Of a stretch of 64,000 nucleotides of DNA, positions 12,004 to 24,800 are shown piece after piece (positions within the stretch are counted from its first letter, which is position 1; each line of letters begins with the position of its first letter). The notes beneath the pieces were generated by a model. The model ran no database searches and was not told the origin of the DNA. It saw only the letters and a program-made list of their open reading frames with translations. The stretch comes from Gymnogyps californianus (Eukaryota > Chordata > Aves > Accipitriformes > Cathartidae), in contig NC_059500.1 of NCBI RefSeq assembly GCF_018139145.2, positions 29,865,437 through 29,929,436 on the forward strand, in the 5' to 3' direction. A program made the position numbers and the translations under genes.

Positions 12004-12123
12004 TGGGACTTTCAAAAGAGCTCAGTATGGGCCTAATTCTCCTCCTACTGATCCCAAGGGTAAAACACTCAGTGATTTCAGTGGCAGGAGGGTAAAGAAA
12101 GTGCCTGTGCTTCTGAAATCCCA
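12004..12123. mobile_element. Old palindromic MITE-like element
   Basis: The 120-base block begins TGGGACTTTCAAAAGAGCTCAG and ends, in reverse complement, TGGGATTTCAGAAGCACAGG. The two ends are therefore imperfect terminal inverted repeats. Inside, GCCTAATTCTCCTCCTACTGAT on the left corresponds to ACCCTCCTGCCACTGAAATCAC read backwards from the right. The whole element folds back on itself. I recognise this general type (GGGACTTTCAAAAG... and GGCCTGATTCTCC... palindromes) as old non-autonomous DNA-transposon-like repeats scattered through reptile and bird genomes. The exact family name is not certain. Confidence 0.55.
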
Positions 12124-14134
12124 CTTGCTGATACTCTCTCAAGGGAAAAACTGCAAACTCCAGGGATAAGAAGTCTCTCTTGATTAGCAATGAAACAACA
12201 CAGGCTGCAGCAATGCAAGGATCTTCAGGCTGCTCTCACAGGGACACAGCCCAAGCCAGACCTGGAACATCTGTGCGCTGGAGCAAAGCCTCTGCTCTGT
12301 CCTGTTCCAGTTGTCTATGGCTGTCTGTAGTTCCTTCTGCTGAGAGCTTCCCACAAAGTGCAGATCAGATTTTCCCAAGCCCTAGCAGATTTAGGAGCAC
12401 ACAGCTTTGCTGATGCAGAGCCACTTGTATCTCAGCTGCCTAGGTAATATCATAATTCACATGGAAATGCTGCACTGTTCTCTGATGGACCAGGCAGAGG
12501 ACTGTGGAGATAGATAGCCTGATGAATAAACACAGGCACGTAAGTGGAGCCCAAGGTGGGAGGAAGGAGGAGGTGAGATCACTGAGCAGATGAGAGGCAC
12601 CTGAAAATCTCACCAAAGCACAACAGTAAATATGTATATAACCATTGCAGAGACTCTGGCCATAGGACATGGAGAAGAGGAGGCCATGGTGTCAGCCACA
12701 GAGCCAGGTACATGAGGAGGGAACATGCAACCATGGGGATGAAGAGGCTAGGTCCTCCTAGCACAGCTGAGGAACTATGCAGGGAGGAAAAGAGAATGCT
12801 GCCGAGCAAGTCAGGAGGCAGTATGGGAGGCAGCTTAGCTGTGGTGGTACTACAGTTGGTGAAAAAATGGTCAGTAGTGTCCTCACACACTGTAACAGAA
12901 GGCACTGATGTTTGGGGAAGCCGTTGCAAGAGGAAAAACAAAGCAGGGATGAGTTCAGACCCTTCAGACCCATAGTCAATCCAGACTAACATAGTGTCTC
13001 CCAGGGTGGTCAGCACTGATACTTCACAGAAAAGTCAGTGGAGAGGAATAGAGTAACCTTCCCCAGAAGGAAATTTCTGGCCCACATCTGGAGCACCAAG
13101 GACTAGGCCTAAGCTTCTCTAGATGCACCTCCACTGACACAGAGCGCTAATGACAGACATTAGCCAACATGTTCTTCACCCACATAGATGTTTTAACCTG
13201 CAATAGGCTGTAGGACTCTGAGGATCCTTAAAAGCACATGAGAGATCAGTAGAAACCACAAGTTCAGCTTTGTGACATAACCCAAACTGCAGGAGATCCT
13301 GTATCTCATATCCATTTGCTTACTGCCCAAAACACATAGAAAGCCTCACACCTATTTTAATAGAAGCCCTGGCTGGCACTGAAGAGGCGCACAGCACCTC
13401 ATACTCCTGAAAATCTCTGCTATTCAAAGTGCTTCCTCATCAAGGCAGAAGTGGTCGAATGGTAGCAATTATAGTGAAAGCCAGTGTCAATACAGTAGCC
13501 ACATCTTCTTCCCCTCCCTTGGTTGTCTTCCCACTTTGCATAACAGCACCATCTTCCCTGCCTTTACAGGCACAAAGTGCAGAAGCAGCTAGACTTGGAC
13601 ATCCAAAGCCATCCAACACTTTTCTGACCACCACTGCTGATGGTTTGGCAGCTGGTATCACATTCCTGCCTGCAGTGCTGTTGTGCTGACCTCCTCATTT
13701 TCGAAAGTAATCCCAATAGCACTAGTCACAACCACCCCTTTTCAAAACAAATTCCTTTTTAAACGTTTTTTTTTCCCTGTGTTTCCAGTGTTTACAATCT
13801 AGTGCAAGGATTTCTAAAAGCAGGAGCATGAAGCCCAAACTCAGAACTGTGAGATGTTTCAGGTTCAGATGATGACGAGGTTTAGCAACCTATGCTGACA
13901 AAATAGGTCAGAAATATTACTTTAAAGTTCCAGTTAGCAGCAAGTATCAAAAGAATGCCCTTGGGTCCATGTTGCATAAATTCAAAGGAAAGCACAAAGA
14001 CACAACATGTGTGGCATACAGAAAAGTTCACTGGTCATCAGTCATCTCATCGTGTGTTTTGTTACAAAGACATAACCAACGAACAGGTGAAACCAGCCAA
14101 TCTTTCTTGCCATCTTAAATCAAACAACTCTTAC
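12124..14134. other. Unannotated DNA
   Basis: Contains chance-type frames on both strands at 12,579-13,016 (145 codons, minus) and 13,429-13,689, with no recognisable domains. No repeat family recognised. Confidence 0.5.
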
Positions 14135-14330
14135 TTCAAAGACAAAACTTTTGAAGTTTGACAAGTAAATCAAAAGCGTAACAACTGGGAAAGTCATCCA
14201 TTCATTTATTGCTGTAAATGTTAAAATACATCTTTCAGAATAAGTCAACCAAATTATTAAGGCTGCAAAGCCTCCCACAACGGCAGCAAGTTTCTTGCTC
14301 CCTGCAATGAGAAGCACAATAACAGTAACA
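14135..14330 (-). other. Candidate exon with two hydrophobic segments (hypothesis)
   Basis: On the minus strand the sequence TTTTTATTTCAG ends at 14,331 and could be a splice acceptor, and a GTAAGA donor lies at 14,129-14,134. The 196 bases between are open in one frame. They encode a hydrophobic stretch VTVIVLLIAG, then SKKLAAVVGGFAALIIWL, then TYSERC, and a further hydrophobic stretch FPVVTLLIYL. An alternative acceptor (TTCTCATTGCAG) would start the exon at 14,301. The frame continues upstream without a stop to 14,416. I do not recognise the protein. Hydrophobic open frames are common by chance in T-rich DNA, so this is a flag, not a gene call. Confidence 0.13.
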
Positions 14331-17300
14331 CTGAAATAAAAAGTAGTCACGAAACTCGATATAATACATGCTTTGGAATTGAAGAAATAGTTGAAGATAG
14401 TCAAAGGATGATACACTCAGTGCATTGCTTCCTACAGGAAGATACTACAAGTGAGTCCAGGATTTGCACAGCTAGTGTAACTGGGAAAAAAGCACCAGGG
14501 AAAAGAGCTCTGGCAGCACATTCGGAAATGAGTTAGGCAAGGCTTCAATATGTTGGTGCTACTCATACACATTAATTATTAAGGTTTACTGTTTTAGACA
14601 CAGCTTTGTAAATGTCTGACTTTATTAGAGCACACCCAGTATAGACATACATGTATTTATCTTTGGACAATGAAAAAGGGGGCAAACAAGTGAAGTTAGT
14701 TTATTCCTACTGAGGAGCAGGGGGTGTTGGGCAGAAAAATGCCTTTTTCCTCAACTGCAATCAGAAAGTTTTAGAGCAGGGTGGTTTGGTTTGGTTTTAT
14801 TTTCTCAGACACTCTAAAAACTGTGTCACCTGGAAATGCAGGTGCAGAACTGCTTTCTTTCCTGAGATTGCCCATGACTTAATGGCCTAGAATGAACATA
14901 ACAGCTTTCAGCGAACATGTCAAAACTGAGGCTTTCCTCAACATCCTCCAACTCTGTGTTTCTCAGCTAAGAGAAGATCCTGACACACTGGAAACCCAGG
15001 ACCAGTTTGTGGCTGAAAATAAGCTGTCAGATCCTGAACCTTGCAATAAGGAAAATAAACGGATGCTTGTCAGAGCCCAAATGCCAGTTTCACCACCACT
15101 TTGCTGAAATAAGCAACAGGAATGGCTACCTATGAAAATCATAGTGGAGATGACAATTCTGGCTCCAGCCTGACAGCTAAGCGATTACTTCAGTGATCCA
15201 GTGATGGGGGATTCAGTCTTGAGTTCATGCTTCTCTGAATGTTAACTTTCAGCCACAGTATCTCAATGGAGAAGAAATATTGTCCTATCCTGGACCCTGA
15301 AGACAACTTATGACTGAAACAGCCTTTGAGGCAACTCGAAGAATTTCAGAAGAGTAATCTCAGCCATTTCTTTCGAAGTGTTAAACCAAATCCCAAAATA
15401 CCAGGCTGTAACAGCTCTTTATGATGTTTTAATCACTATTTATATCAAGAGATTGAAGTTAGCTACACATTGGTTGAAATATGTGAAATTTCAAAAAAAT
15501 GTTAACTTCCACTGGAAAGTGAGAGGTCCACAAAACAAAAGGGAAAAAAAGAGAACTGACTTAAAGGATTTTGACACCTCCCTTCAACTGAAATAAATGC
15601 ATGCTAATTCTCCAGCTGTCCTATATTCCTTTGAAAATCTAAGCCATAAATACTTTGACTCATGGCCTCACAACATGATTAGATCCCACAATATCTTGCA
15701 GCAATGAGTACCACAGGCTCCATCCCCCATAAGCAGTTTTAAAAGTGCTCCAGTGGGCCTCCCGTGTCTGATCTGGAAGGAGAAGGGTGACAGCAAGTGC
15801 AGCCTGAAATCCGATTCATTGTTGTATGTTATATTATCTCCTTTCTTCATTTTTCTTATTTTTTCAGCTTTAAGAGTTTCAAATTCTCATCACATATAAC
15901 TTTTTTATGCTGTTCCCAAACTTGTATATGAATTGGAATAGCAGATAGAAGAAGTAGTAAACTGACAAACTAGCCCTTCAGCAACATAAAAGGAGCTGCT
16001 GATGAGCACAAAATGAGTGAAGAGAGGCAGCTTTGCAAGAAGGGAGACAACTAGAAGATAAAGATGATGCCAAAGTTATGAAGACAGAAGCTAAGAGGAG
16101 GTTTACTGTTGAGAAAGATGACAAGGGAGTTTGTGTTTGTGTCTTCTCTGTTTGGCCCATGCCTTTGAGATGTTTCTGGTGGATCAGACATTTCACAATT
16201 TCCTTCCCATTCCTCATGGCCAGATTGCAGGGAGCAAGAGGGAGGGAGAGGTGTATCCCCAAACCTTTCTCCATGTTTGCAGAGCGCTAAGAGGAGGTGA
16301 GATCCACACAGGCAGCCCAAGGAAGCCGAGACAAAACTATGAAGGTAGCTGGTGAAGTCTGCAGGTCCATTCACAGTAGGCCATGTAACATACTCTCTCT
16401 ACTACTCCTGTCCCCCAACCCCCATTTGTACTACTTGGAAAGTATTGCCACTGTCTACTTTAGCTCCTCCTCAATGTACCAGAATTATTTTTCCTAAATC
16501 TTTTCTCTCCAGTCAGGTTTTTCATTCCCCTTTTCTTGATATTTTCTGAATTTTGTCAATTTGTGCTTCTGAGCCTTCAGCTTAGCCTATTACAAGGAGA
16601 CATTCAATGGACCAAATAGTTTAGCTGGTAGAAATCAGTCTGCCTTCTGATTTGTACCTCCTAGAGACCAGAATACCATGTCATATTTTGGATTCACTTC
16701 CATTATCCCATATTACTAATATAAATTTTTCCTTATTAAATAAAGAAACTTCAAATATTTCAGAACTGACAAAGAATTACATGGGGCTTAGCTGCCTAGT
16801 TAAATCACTATGTTGATTCAAAAAGGCCATTAAAAGCCTACAAGAAGATTAACTGAACTCTTTTAAGCTTTTGCAAAATAAACTGTTCATCCCCCACAGC
16901 TCAATTCATCTAGACATAAGCCCTGGAAAAACACTTTTGGGGGGAAAATCCCTGAAATTCCAGTATGCAAATAACCTGTGCATGATGGAGTGAAAGGGTG
17001 AACACACTTCTATAACCGCACAAGTTTATGAAGACATAATTGCAGAGCACAACTAATGAAATCCTCTATAGCAAGGGCCAAAGAAGTCAAAAGAAGTGGG
17101 CAGGGAAAAAAGCTTCACCTTTCACTTTTGTTACTTAGAGGGGAAAAAAGTGAGTCAGCACCATCTTTAGGCAGCAGGATACTTTGCCAGAGCAGAAAGC
17201 AGAGTCTGACACTCAGCAGGCCACCTGGAAACGTACAAGCTCTGACAGGCTACCCTTTTGTCACAGTATTGTGCTGTTCTTATAAATAATGATCATCCAG

Positions 17301-20300
17301 TAGCACTCCAGATGATTAGCCCAACACGCAGATAGCTGCCTGGCTTATGTCAGACAAATGCTTCTGCCCACCACTCCCCTCACCTGGGAAGCGCTTTTTG
17401 TTTTATCAGACTGCGTCTGCAATTGACATAAACTGAAGTCAGTGCTTTTGTTGAGCCTGTTCTCACTGTTGTGATTCATTGTCTGGGCTTTGCTGTGAGA
17501 AAACAGCTCAGCTCACTGAGGTGCAGGGAAGGGGGCTATTTAGGGAGAGTTGGGGCTTTTCAAAACATTCAAGGGAGGAAGAGGGGAAAATGGGAGAGTG
17601 GACTTCAGAAATGCCCTTTGCAAAATATCCCCTGATTTTTGGCCAGGAGTAAGAGACAGGAACAACGGTAACAAAGCCAGAGCTGCAGTGGAGAGTGTAA
17701 TAAGGAGAGAAATTAAATATTGATCATGCCTTGTGTTAAGGAGAGAAACAAAGAGTGAGAGGAAAGAAATTGAGTGAAGAGGGGACATTTTCTACATAGC
17801 TAAAATCCTCCTGTAGCTGCAATGGGAGGCTCAAAAGTAGCTTATTCAGGGCAGGGATGCAGGTGGGATTGCCTGTCAATCTCACGTTGTTCAGAGCGAG
17901 GGGCACAAGAGTTCTGCTGGACTGGATTAGACCAGCCGCCCCATCCTCCCTGCTTTTGACTCCAGACACATTTGCTATCTTATTGTGAGAGGACAGAGGC
18001 CTCAAACAGGTCATGCCAACAGCATACGAGAAAAACTTCCTTTCTGACCCCAAAAACAGTATGTGGTGCATGGTGAGGTTACTCTCTTGGCTTCTGCGTA
18101 TAGCTGTTGGACTACACATGCCCCAAAGTCCACCTCAGCAAATGCAGTCCTGCCCACTCCTGTGGACAGTGACAGTCTGCCAGACAGCTTCAGTGGCAGC
18201 AGGATTAGGGAGATGAAAGGAAAAAACCTAGCAAACTCTGCGTGCGCTTCCCAGAGACTGAAATGCTTCAGAAAATTCCCCTTCTTCCCAGAGGGACACT
18301 AATGAGCAGAGGGGGCTGCTGAACCTCTAACAAAGCTTCAGAGCTATCAGCTTTTTAAGGTACATGCCTCAAGCAGTAAAGAGAGGAGACAAAACTTGGT
18401 GAGAGTGTATTCTACGTGTCACAAGCCCCACAGTCTCTGGCTTATCTCCACATCGAGATACGTTTTTCTGTGCTATGGGAAGAGAGAGTGCCCTGGGCTG
18501 TGTGCCAGCTGATGTAAACTGACACAGCTCCACTCGCTTCAGCAGCACTGCCCTGGCACTGGCAGCAGATCTGGTCCACAGCCAGCACCACCAGCATGGG
18601 CCTGGGACTAGGTTCAAGCAGGGTTTACACCACCGCTTCTCCAGAGCTGCTCAGCTGACTGCAGGGGAATGGGACTGATTTACGGTAGCTGAGGACATGA
18701 CCTACTCCTTAAGGGAACTCCTTAAAGCACAGAGTCTTGTCAGGCAGTTTACTGCCTCTGCCCAATCTGTACCCTAGCTGTGGATACAAGCACGCATTTG
18801 TATATGGGTAGACAGACAGACAAACAGGAAATCTTAAGAAATAATACATCTGCTAAAATACAATTTCACCCTAGTTCGAGCTTACGAGAGCTGGCCAGGA
18901 GCTGAACTCAAACTGATGTGGTCTCGAATCCCATGTGAAGACCATGGGATCACACAAAACTTGTGTTTCATCAATCTGACTAATGTTACTGCTGTTTGGA
19001 GTGAGCAGGGATTTCTGAGGATCCGTGGTGAACGTCACTATTAATTAAGCAGGAGACGTGAAAGAGACATTCAGGCAGTAAAATATGACACTGTGTAACT
19101 GTGTAAAACACTGTGTAACAGTATTATACTGTGTTCTTAGGAAAAGCAAGGAGTTTTTTCTCAGGGATTTTATCTCACTGGCTGCAGCATATTCATAACA
19201 TTTCTAATAAACAACGTCCACAGTAACCTTCTTGCGGGAGTAGCTCTTAAATGTAGCAAGCTGAAAGGACTAAATTAGGGTAGGTTTCCAGCCTTTCTGC
19301 TTCCAATCACCTGAGACAAGTGCTTCTGAACCTTGCTGGATTTAGTGCTTCCTCCTAAGCCAAGAGACAATAGCAGTCTCCCTAGCCCTTGGCCAGGGTT
19401 TCCCTAACCATAAGCAGTTGGGGGAGCTTGAAGGAGCAAACCAGGTTGGGACGAAGGAAAGCCACAACTTTCCCCTGCTCCTGGTGCAGGCATAGAGTCA
19501 CAGAAGGTGCTAAGATCTCCAAGGAATGGGACTGGAGAGCAAACTGGTACAGACAGTAAGCATAATTTTCTGTTACATGACAGGAGAGACACAATCCTGT
19601 GGGATACCATGATGCTCACAGCCTGACTTCCAGTTGCCCCAGACCATCATGCTGCTGCTGCTGAACATCGTGCTGGCAGGATGCTTCAGCTCTGCTCCCA
19701 GAAATGCACACTGAGAGTCATACCTGCTCAATGAGATGCAGACTCCAGTTTCACAGCAGGGCTCAACGTCAGTCTGCCAATGCCAGCCTCTCCTGTGGAT
19801 CCAGCCTCCATCCCTCATCTGTGCTGCTGCTTGCCTCCTCTCAAGCAGAGGCTGCTTGTGCTTGGTGTCTGGCAGGGATGCAGCAACCTAAGCTGTGGGA
19901 AGGAGAGCATGCAGAAGGCCCACAGTTGTATTTAAATCAGAGCCAGGAGACTTGGCCTGTCAGACAACCCTCTGTCATCTATTTCTAGGCGTGACAAGCT
20001 GCATTTCTTTTCCTCTCTCCAGCCTCACAGGGTGGGGCCCAGGAAGAAAGGACAGTGTTTCTGTGTTCTTTCATTCAGGGTTGATGATTTCCACCCTCCC
20101 TTCCTGGTCACTGCAATTTCACTCTGCCTCCTGCAAGGTCACCCCTGTATGAGCTGGAAACCATTTTGCTACCTGCAGTTCCTCTAGGCCAGTCCTTCCA
20201 AGGCTCTTTCCCAAGACTGGCTCCACCCTGTAGTTCCTTCTTCTGGAGCTCGTAGATCTTAGAGTCCAAACAGCTTCAACAACTCACCAGCATCCACTGT

Positions 20301-21889
20301 TTGCCGTATCTCTTGTGGGGCTTCTCCTGCTTCTGACTACAATGGCTTTCCCTGATGGCAGTAGGATTTCATTTGCTATATTGAAGTGCCCTTGTGGGAG
20401 TGTTTCTCCTTAGCTGTTTCACTGCTAATCAACCAATGAGCTGCCCTATTGACATACCATTGATGGACTAACTTGTGGCCACATTCTCACAGTGCTATGA
20501 AAATTCCCTTGTCTGGGGCTGTGTTTCCAGAGAAAGCAATTGGGAACATGCCTTTCCACATAGAGAATTTGCTTCCATGGAGCTGCCAGAGTTAGCTGTA
20601 CCACATGGCAGTCTTTTTCCTTGAAGGTAACTGACTTCATTCCAGACTTTTCCTGGGAGTAGAAAGAAAGCTTTTTACAAAGTCCATTTTGTTTTCTAGC
20701 CACAGTAGTAATGGCTGGGTGTTACATCTCTCTTTGGAGCTGTCCCCCAAGTCAAATGCCTCAGGAGTTTTCTAAGATGCTTTTGATGTTCTTTCTAGTC
20801 TTTAAAAAAAGCTTTTAAAAAATGCCCTGTCAGTCTCTATAAAAGCTATTTCATTTTTACTATACATTTGCACTATATGATCTCTGCAGTAACATTGTTA
20901 ATCTGACAGTTCACCTTCTGGCCCAGCATGTGTCAAAGAAAGAGGTGCAAAATTTGGTCTTTGTCAGGCGACTTAAAAACCCTTTGTGACTAAGGAGTAC
21001 AATGTCTTCTGCAGTTCCCGGGTTAGAGGAAAGGACAGTTGTCCAATAGTGTTCTTGCTTCAATGTCACTGACACCAGGTATCCCAAGTTTACAGCTTTC
21101 AGGCATGGACAATTTTTGTTTGGATCGACATCAATGCCAGCACTGGATACAGAGAAACGAATCATAGCTCAAAACACGACAGAGGGAATGGCAGCTCCAG
21201 CTAAGTTAGCTCATGTACAGGCCATGGAGGGAGACGAAGATCTCCAGGGCATCTTGCACAGGCTTTGACTACCAGTCAGCTTGTGAGGAGGTGATCTCTC
21301 TCTTTTGGCTGGGATGAGATGCCTGGGAGTGGATATCCTCCACCATTGCTCTAGCCCAGTGAGATTAATTTCTATGCAACAGTGACAGACAGCAAATTTC
21401 AAAATGTTTGGATGAAGAACAGCATAAAGATGTCATTACTGGTACTGAGCATTGCCAATAGAGGTAAATTGTATGTAATTTTATCATCTGTAGTTGTTCC
21501 AGCTAATGACTGTGATAGAGTGGTGAAAGAACAGGGATACTAAAAGTCATGCTTTAAGACTTAAACCACTCTCACCATAAGTGGTTAGGATGAACCTTGT
21601 GCTAGGCAGATTATCCAAGAATGTCACGGTGCGAAGCCCCAGAACTTTTCTTCACCACTTACAGCAGTGACCGTTGTCACAATGAAAATCCAAGGCAAGC
21701 AGGACTGTCTGTTGACAGTAAGCATGGAAATTTCTGCTTTTCAGAGCCCTGACAGTGTGCTGCAGCAGTCTCATATGACCGTTCCTCAGTGCTCAGCAGA
21801 AAGCACTGAGAAAGCAGCCATCTGCCATACCTGTAACTGCAGTTTCTGAGACCACTGTGTGTGCAAATGGAAGAACACAATTTTCCCAG
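14331..21889. other. Unannotated DNA
   Basis: No gene or family repeat recognised over 7.5 kb. Small structures seen: a perfect 8-base inverted repeat ATCCCATG/CATGGGAT around a seven-base loop at 18,929-18,951; and a 12-base direct repeat ACACTGTGTAAC at 19,088 and 19,108. Many short frames occur on both strands with no domain evidence. Confidence 0.5.
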
Positions 21890-24800
21890 TCCTGCAACTG
21901 CACCATGATGCCTTCAGTCTACTCACTGAATGAAATACCATATCCAAAGGTAAGATGCGGGTTTGATAGGTATGTCATACTGTCCACAAGCATGACAGGA
22001 AAAGGCACTAGGAGGCCCTTTGGATTTCTCCTTAGACTTTTGCATATGCACAGGGGACATGGGTGGGGGGTTTACCTAGGTAGCCCTCTGGAAAGACCAA
22101 CCTCTTCCCTTCTGTCATTCAAACCATTCACTAGATCCCTTTCTGGAAACAAGGCAGGAAGGTTAAGGAATTGCTCTGGGACGCTGCATGGGCTCTTAAT
22201 TCCTGCCCCTCAACCTTTTACCCTGTTTGAAATGATACGCTAAACTCAGCTTGAAGTTGTGAGTGTTGAGCTTTTGTTCCTACAAATATCAGGGTTCCAT
22301 TGATTTTTCTGTCTGCAAAAATAAAAAGACACACACTTATAATGGACCATTTCTAGGTATAAGCATATTGGTTTTATATGTTTACAAACAGTCCATAGAC
22401 TTGTTGCATCTCCATTTATAGTGAATTGTTTTAGCATGCATCACTCAGCTAAAAATACTACCAAATATTCCTTTAGAAAAAGCTATGAATATATGAAATA
22501 ATTAGGATGGAATCCTCTAAAGCTGAAGTATATATAGGGCAGGGATGGTAAATAATTCTTGCACCTTCTCCTGCCATCATGCATTGCATCACCTATATGA
22601 TTTTTGGTGTCCCCAGGTGGCTTGGGATAAGCCAATTACTGTGGTGTTGATAGAGTGCTGGTATATCCCTTAATTCTTAGATATATCCTGGAGGAATTTT
22701 GCAAATTGAAGAGACCTAGAAAGAACTGGCTGCAGTGAGTACAGTACCAGTGTAATGTCTGGGGCTGCCGCACTCTGAGGAAGGGGAGGTGCTCCTGTTG
22801 TTCTCACTCCTGCTGTTAACAGAAATCAGTGTGCTAACAACAGCAAAGCAAGGCAGAAACAGTGAATTTGCACCCAAAACCAGTGTGCTGGCCTCAGGAG
22901 TCAGAAAACTGCACCTTTGTTTTATTGGGTGAATTGTAAGTACGAAGGAATGAGGGAAAGTAAACTGCAACATTCATTTTACTCTCCTGCCTCTATAAAT
23001 AGAGAGCTGTGAGCAAATCTGGGATCTGAGGCCTTGCACTCTCACTGGCACAGAGAAGCATCTGCTAGGACATCACGTAGACACTGGGTAACAATGCAGG
23101 AGGAGCCCTGAAGTAACAGCTACGTATGGCGCCAGATGCCAGGGAGGGGCATTGCAATCCATGTTAGACAGGCATCATCCTTAGCTTCAGGGGGGTTCCT
23201 GGACACCTCCATGCTTACACCGGACTGCCAGCAGCAGCACAGGGACTGGTGAGGCGAAGTGCCCACACAGGCGCAGGAAGTCCTTGCAGGCAGCCTCAGC
23301 GGTGCCCATATAGTAGCAACAGAAAGGGAATGATAGCTACTCACAAATGACAGGCAACCATAGGAAAGTTGGTGAAGTAAATACATTTTGTATTTAGCTC
23401 TGTGCATGGTGGGGTTGATATCCAGCTCCCACTGCTTCTCTTGGCTGCTATACCTGATCCTTGGAAGGAGGGCCTGCACCTTCAGCAAAGGTTTTATTAT
23501 ACTTTGCAAGACACTGCCCCTCAGGAAGCTGGACCAACCTCACAGAGTTCTTTGACAATGAGGAAATAGACCTTGGACATGGCACTCACTGGGCTGTTGG
23601 TGCATCAAGACAATGGCATCATGTTATTCGCATACAGGTCAGTTTGGCCGTGGGTAGTGTTTACACTCACTGCTTTTGCTGCATCCCTTAGCAAGGATGA
23701 GCCCACACAACCTTAAGGCTAGAGTTTTGCTGCAGCTGCCCCACTAAGCAACCGCCCCCTCAGACTGAAACTTTCTTCCCCACTAGTTAGTCCTTGGGAA
23801 AAAGTAGAGTGCTAACTCCCTTTTGGGGGGGCTGCAAGGGATGAGGGGGTGTTTGCATCTTTCCCTCCTTAGAAGGAGAGGAAGCTGGGTTGTGCTGTGT
23901 GTTAAAACTGTGTGCGTCTGGACCGCACACTATTTATAATTAAAAGGACAGGTGAACAAATGCCAGCTCCCCACTCAATGGCTCAGTCTGTGCAGGGAGA
24001 TTCCATCCAAGAACACTTCCCCAGATGTGCAAAGAATACTACATTTGTTTAGCAGGAGCCTCTGCAATACATTGCAAGCCCTGGAGAGAGGATGCAATGC
24101 CAAGCAGAGAGACGAGTTTGTGGGCATCTGGCTCCATCTTTCCATTTCAAATTTCTCAATTATGATAGGATCTTACTAAATGTATTTCACCAAAAAGAAA
24201 AGCTGGCTCCAGTTTTGTCTTGAACAAAGCCTTCTAATTTTTTAATAGCAGGCAGACAGCTAGTTGTCCAAAAGTTCTTTAAGGGCCTAAGTTCAAGAAC
24301 TACTGCTTTCTGCAGGTGGTATCTCATTAACTGTAGGAGCACCACTTTGGCTGCCATTCTAGCACCTCAAAACATTTTACAAAGACAAGAAATTGAATGA
24401 ACTGGCAACTATGCTTTGCATTTCTAGGGAAGGTTTGGCTAGAATTAGCAATTCAGGGCACTTAGCTGAACTGGTTTAACTAATATAACTTATGTCATGG
24501 GTGTATTGGGAGACTGTAAACATACACCAAACAAGACAAAGCACCAAGCTCCTCCCTGACCTGTCTGTCAGTGAAGATCAGCCAGTCAGCAGGGAGAATC
24601 TGTGGTTAGCGGATGGTGTTCATTGGGTCCCTCAACAGCTTGCAATATAAATATGTAAAGGGCACAACAGGTGCCAAAGATGTGGAGATGCATGTGAAAT
24701 AACTAAAATAATTTAACAAAACAGTGTCAGTGTCAAGAGCAAAAGTCATAACCCCTATGCCTCACTCAGCCAGACTGCCAAGTCCTATAAATCCTCGCAC

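Noticed and set aside
12579..13016. 145-codon hydrophobic minus-strand frame
   Set aside because: No domain, no splice-site support, and other frames on both strands are open over the same interval.
18929..18951. ATCCCATG/CATGGGAT inverted repeat
   Set aside because: An eight-base stem is within chance expectation for 64 kb and has no supporting context.
21890..21949. 60-base mini-exon with TTTTCCCAG acceptor and AAG/GTAAGA donor
   Set aside because: Splice-like pairs this close together are frequent by chance; the 20-residue product has no recognisable character.
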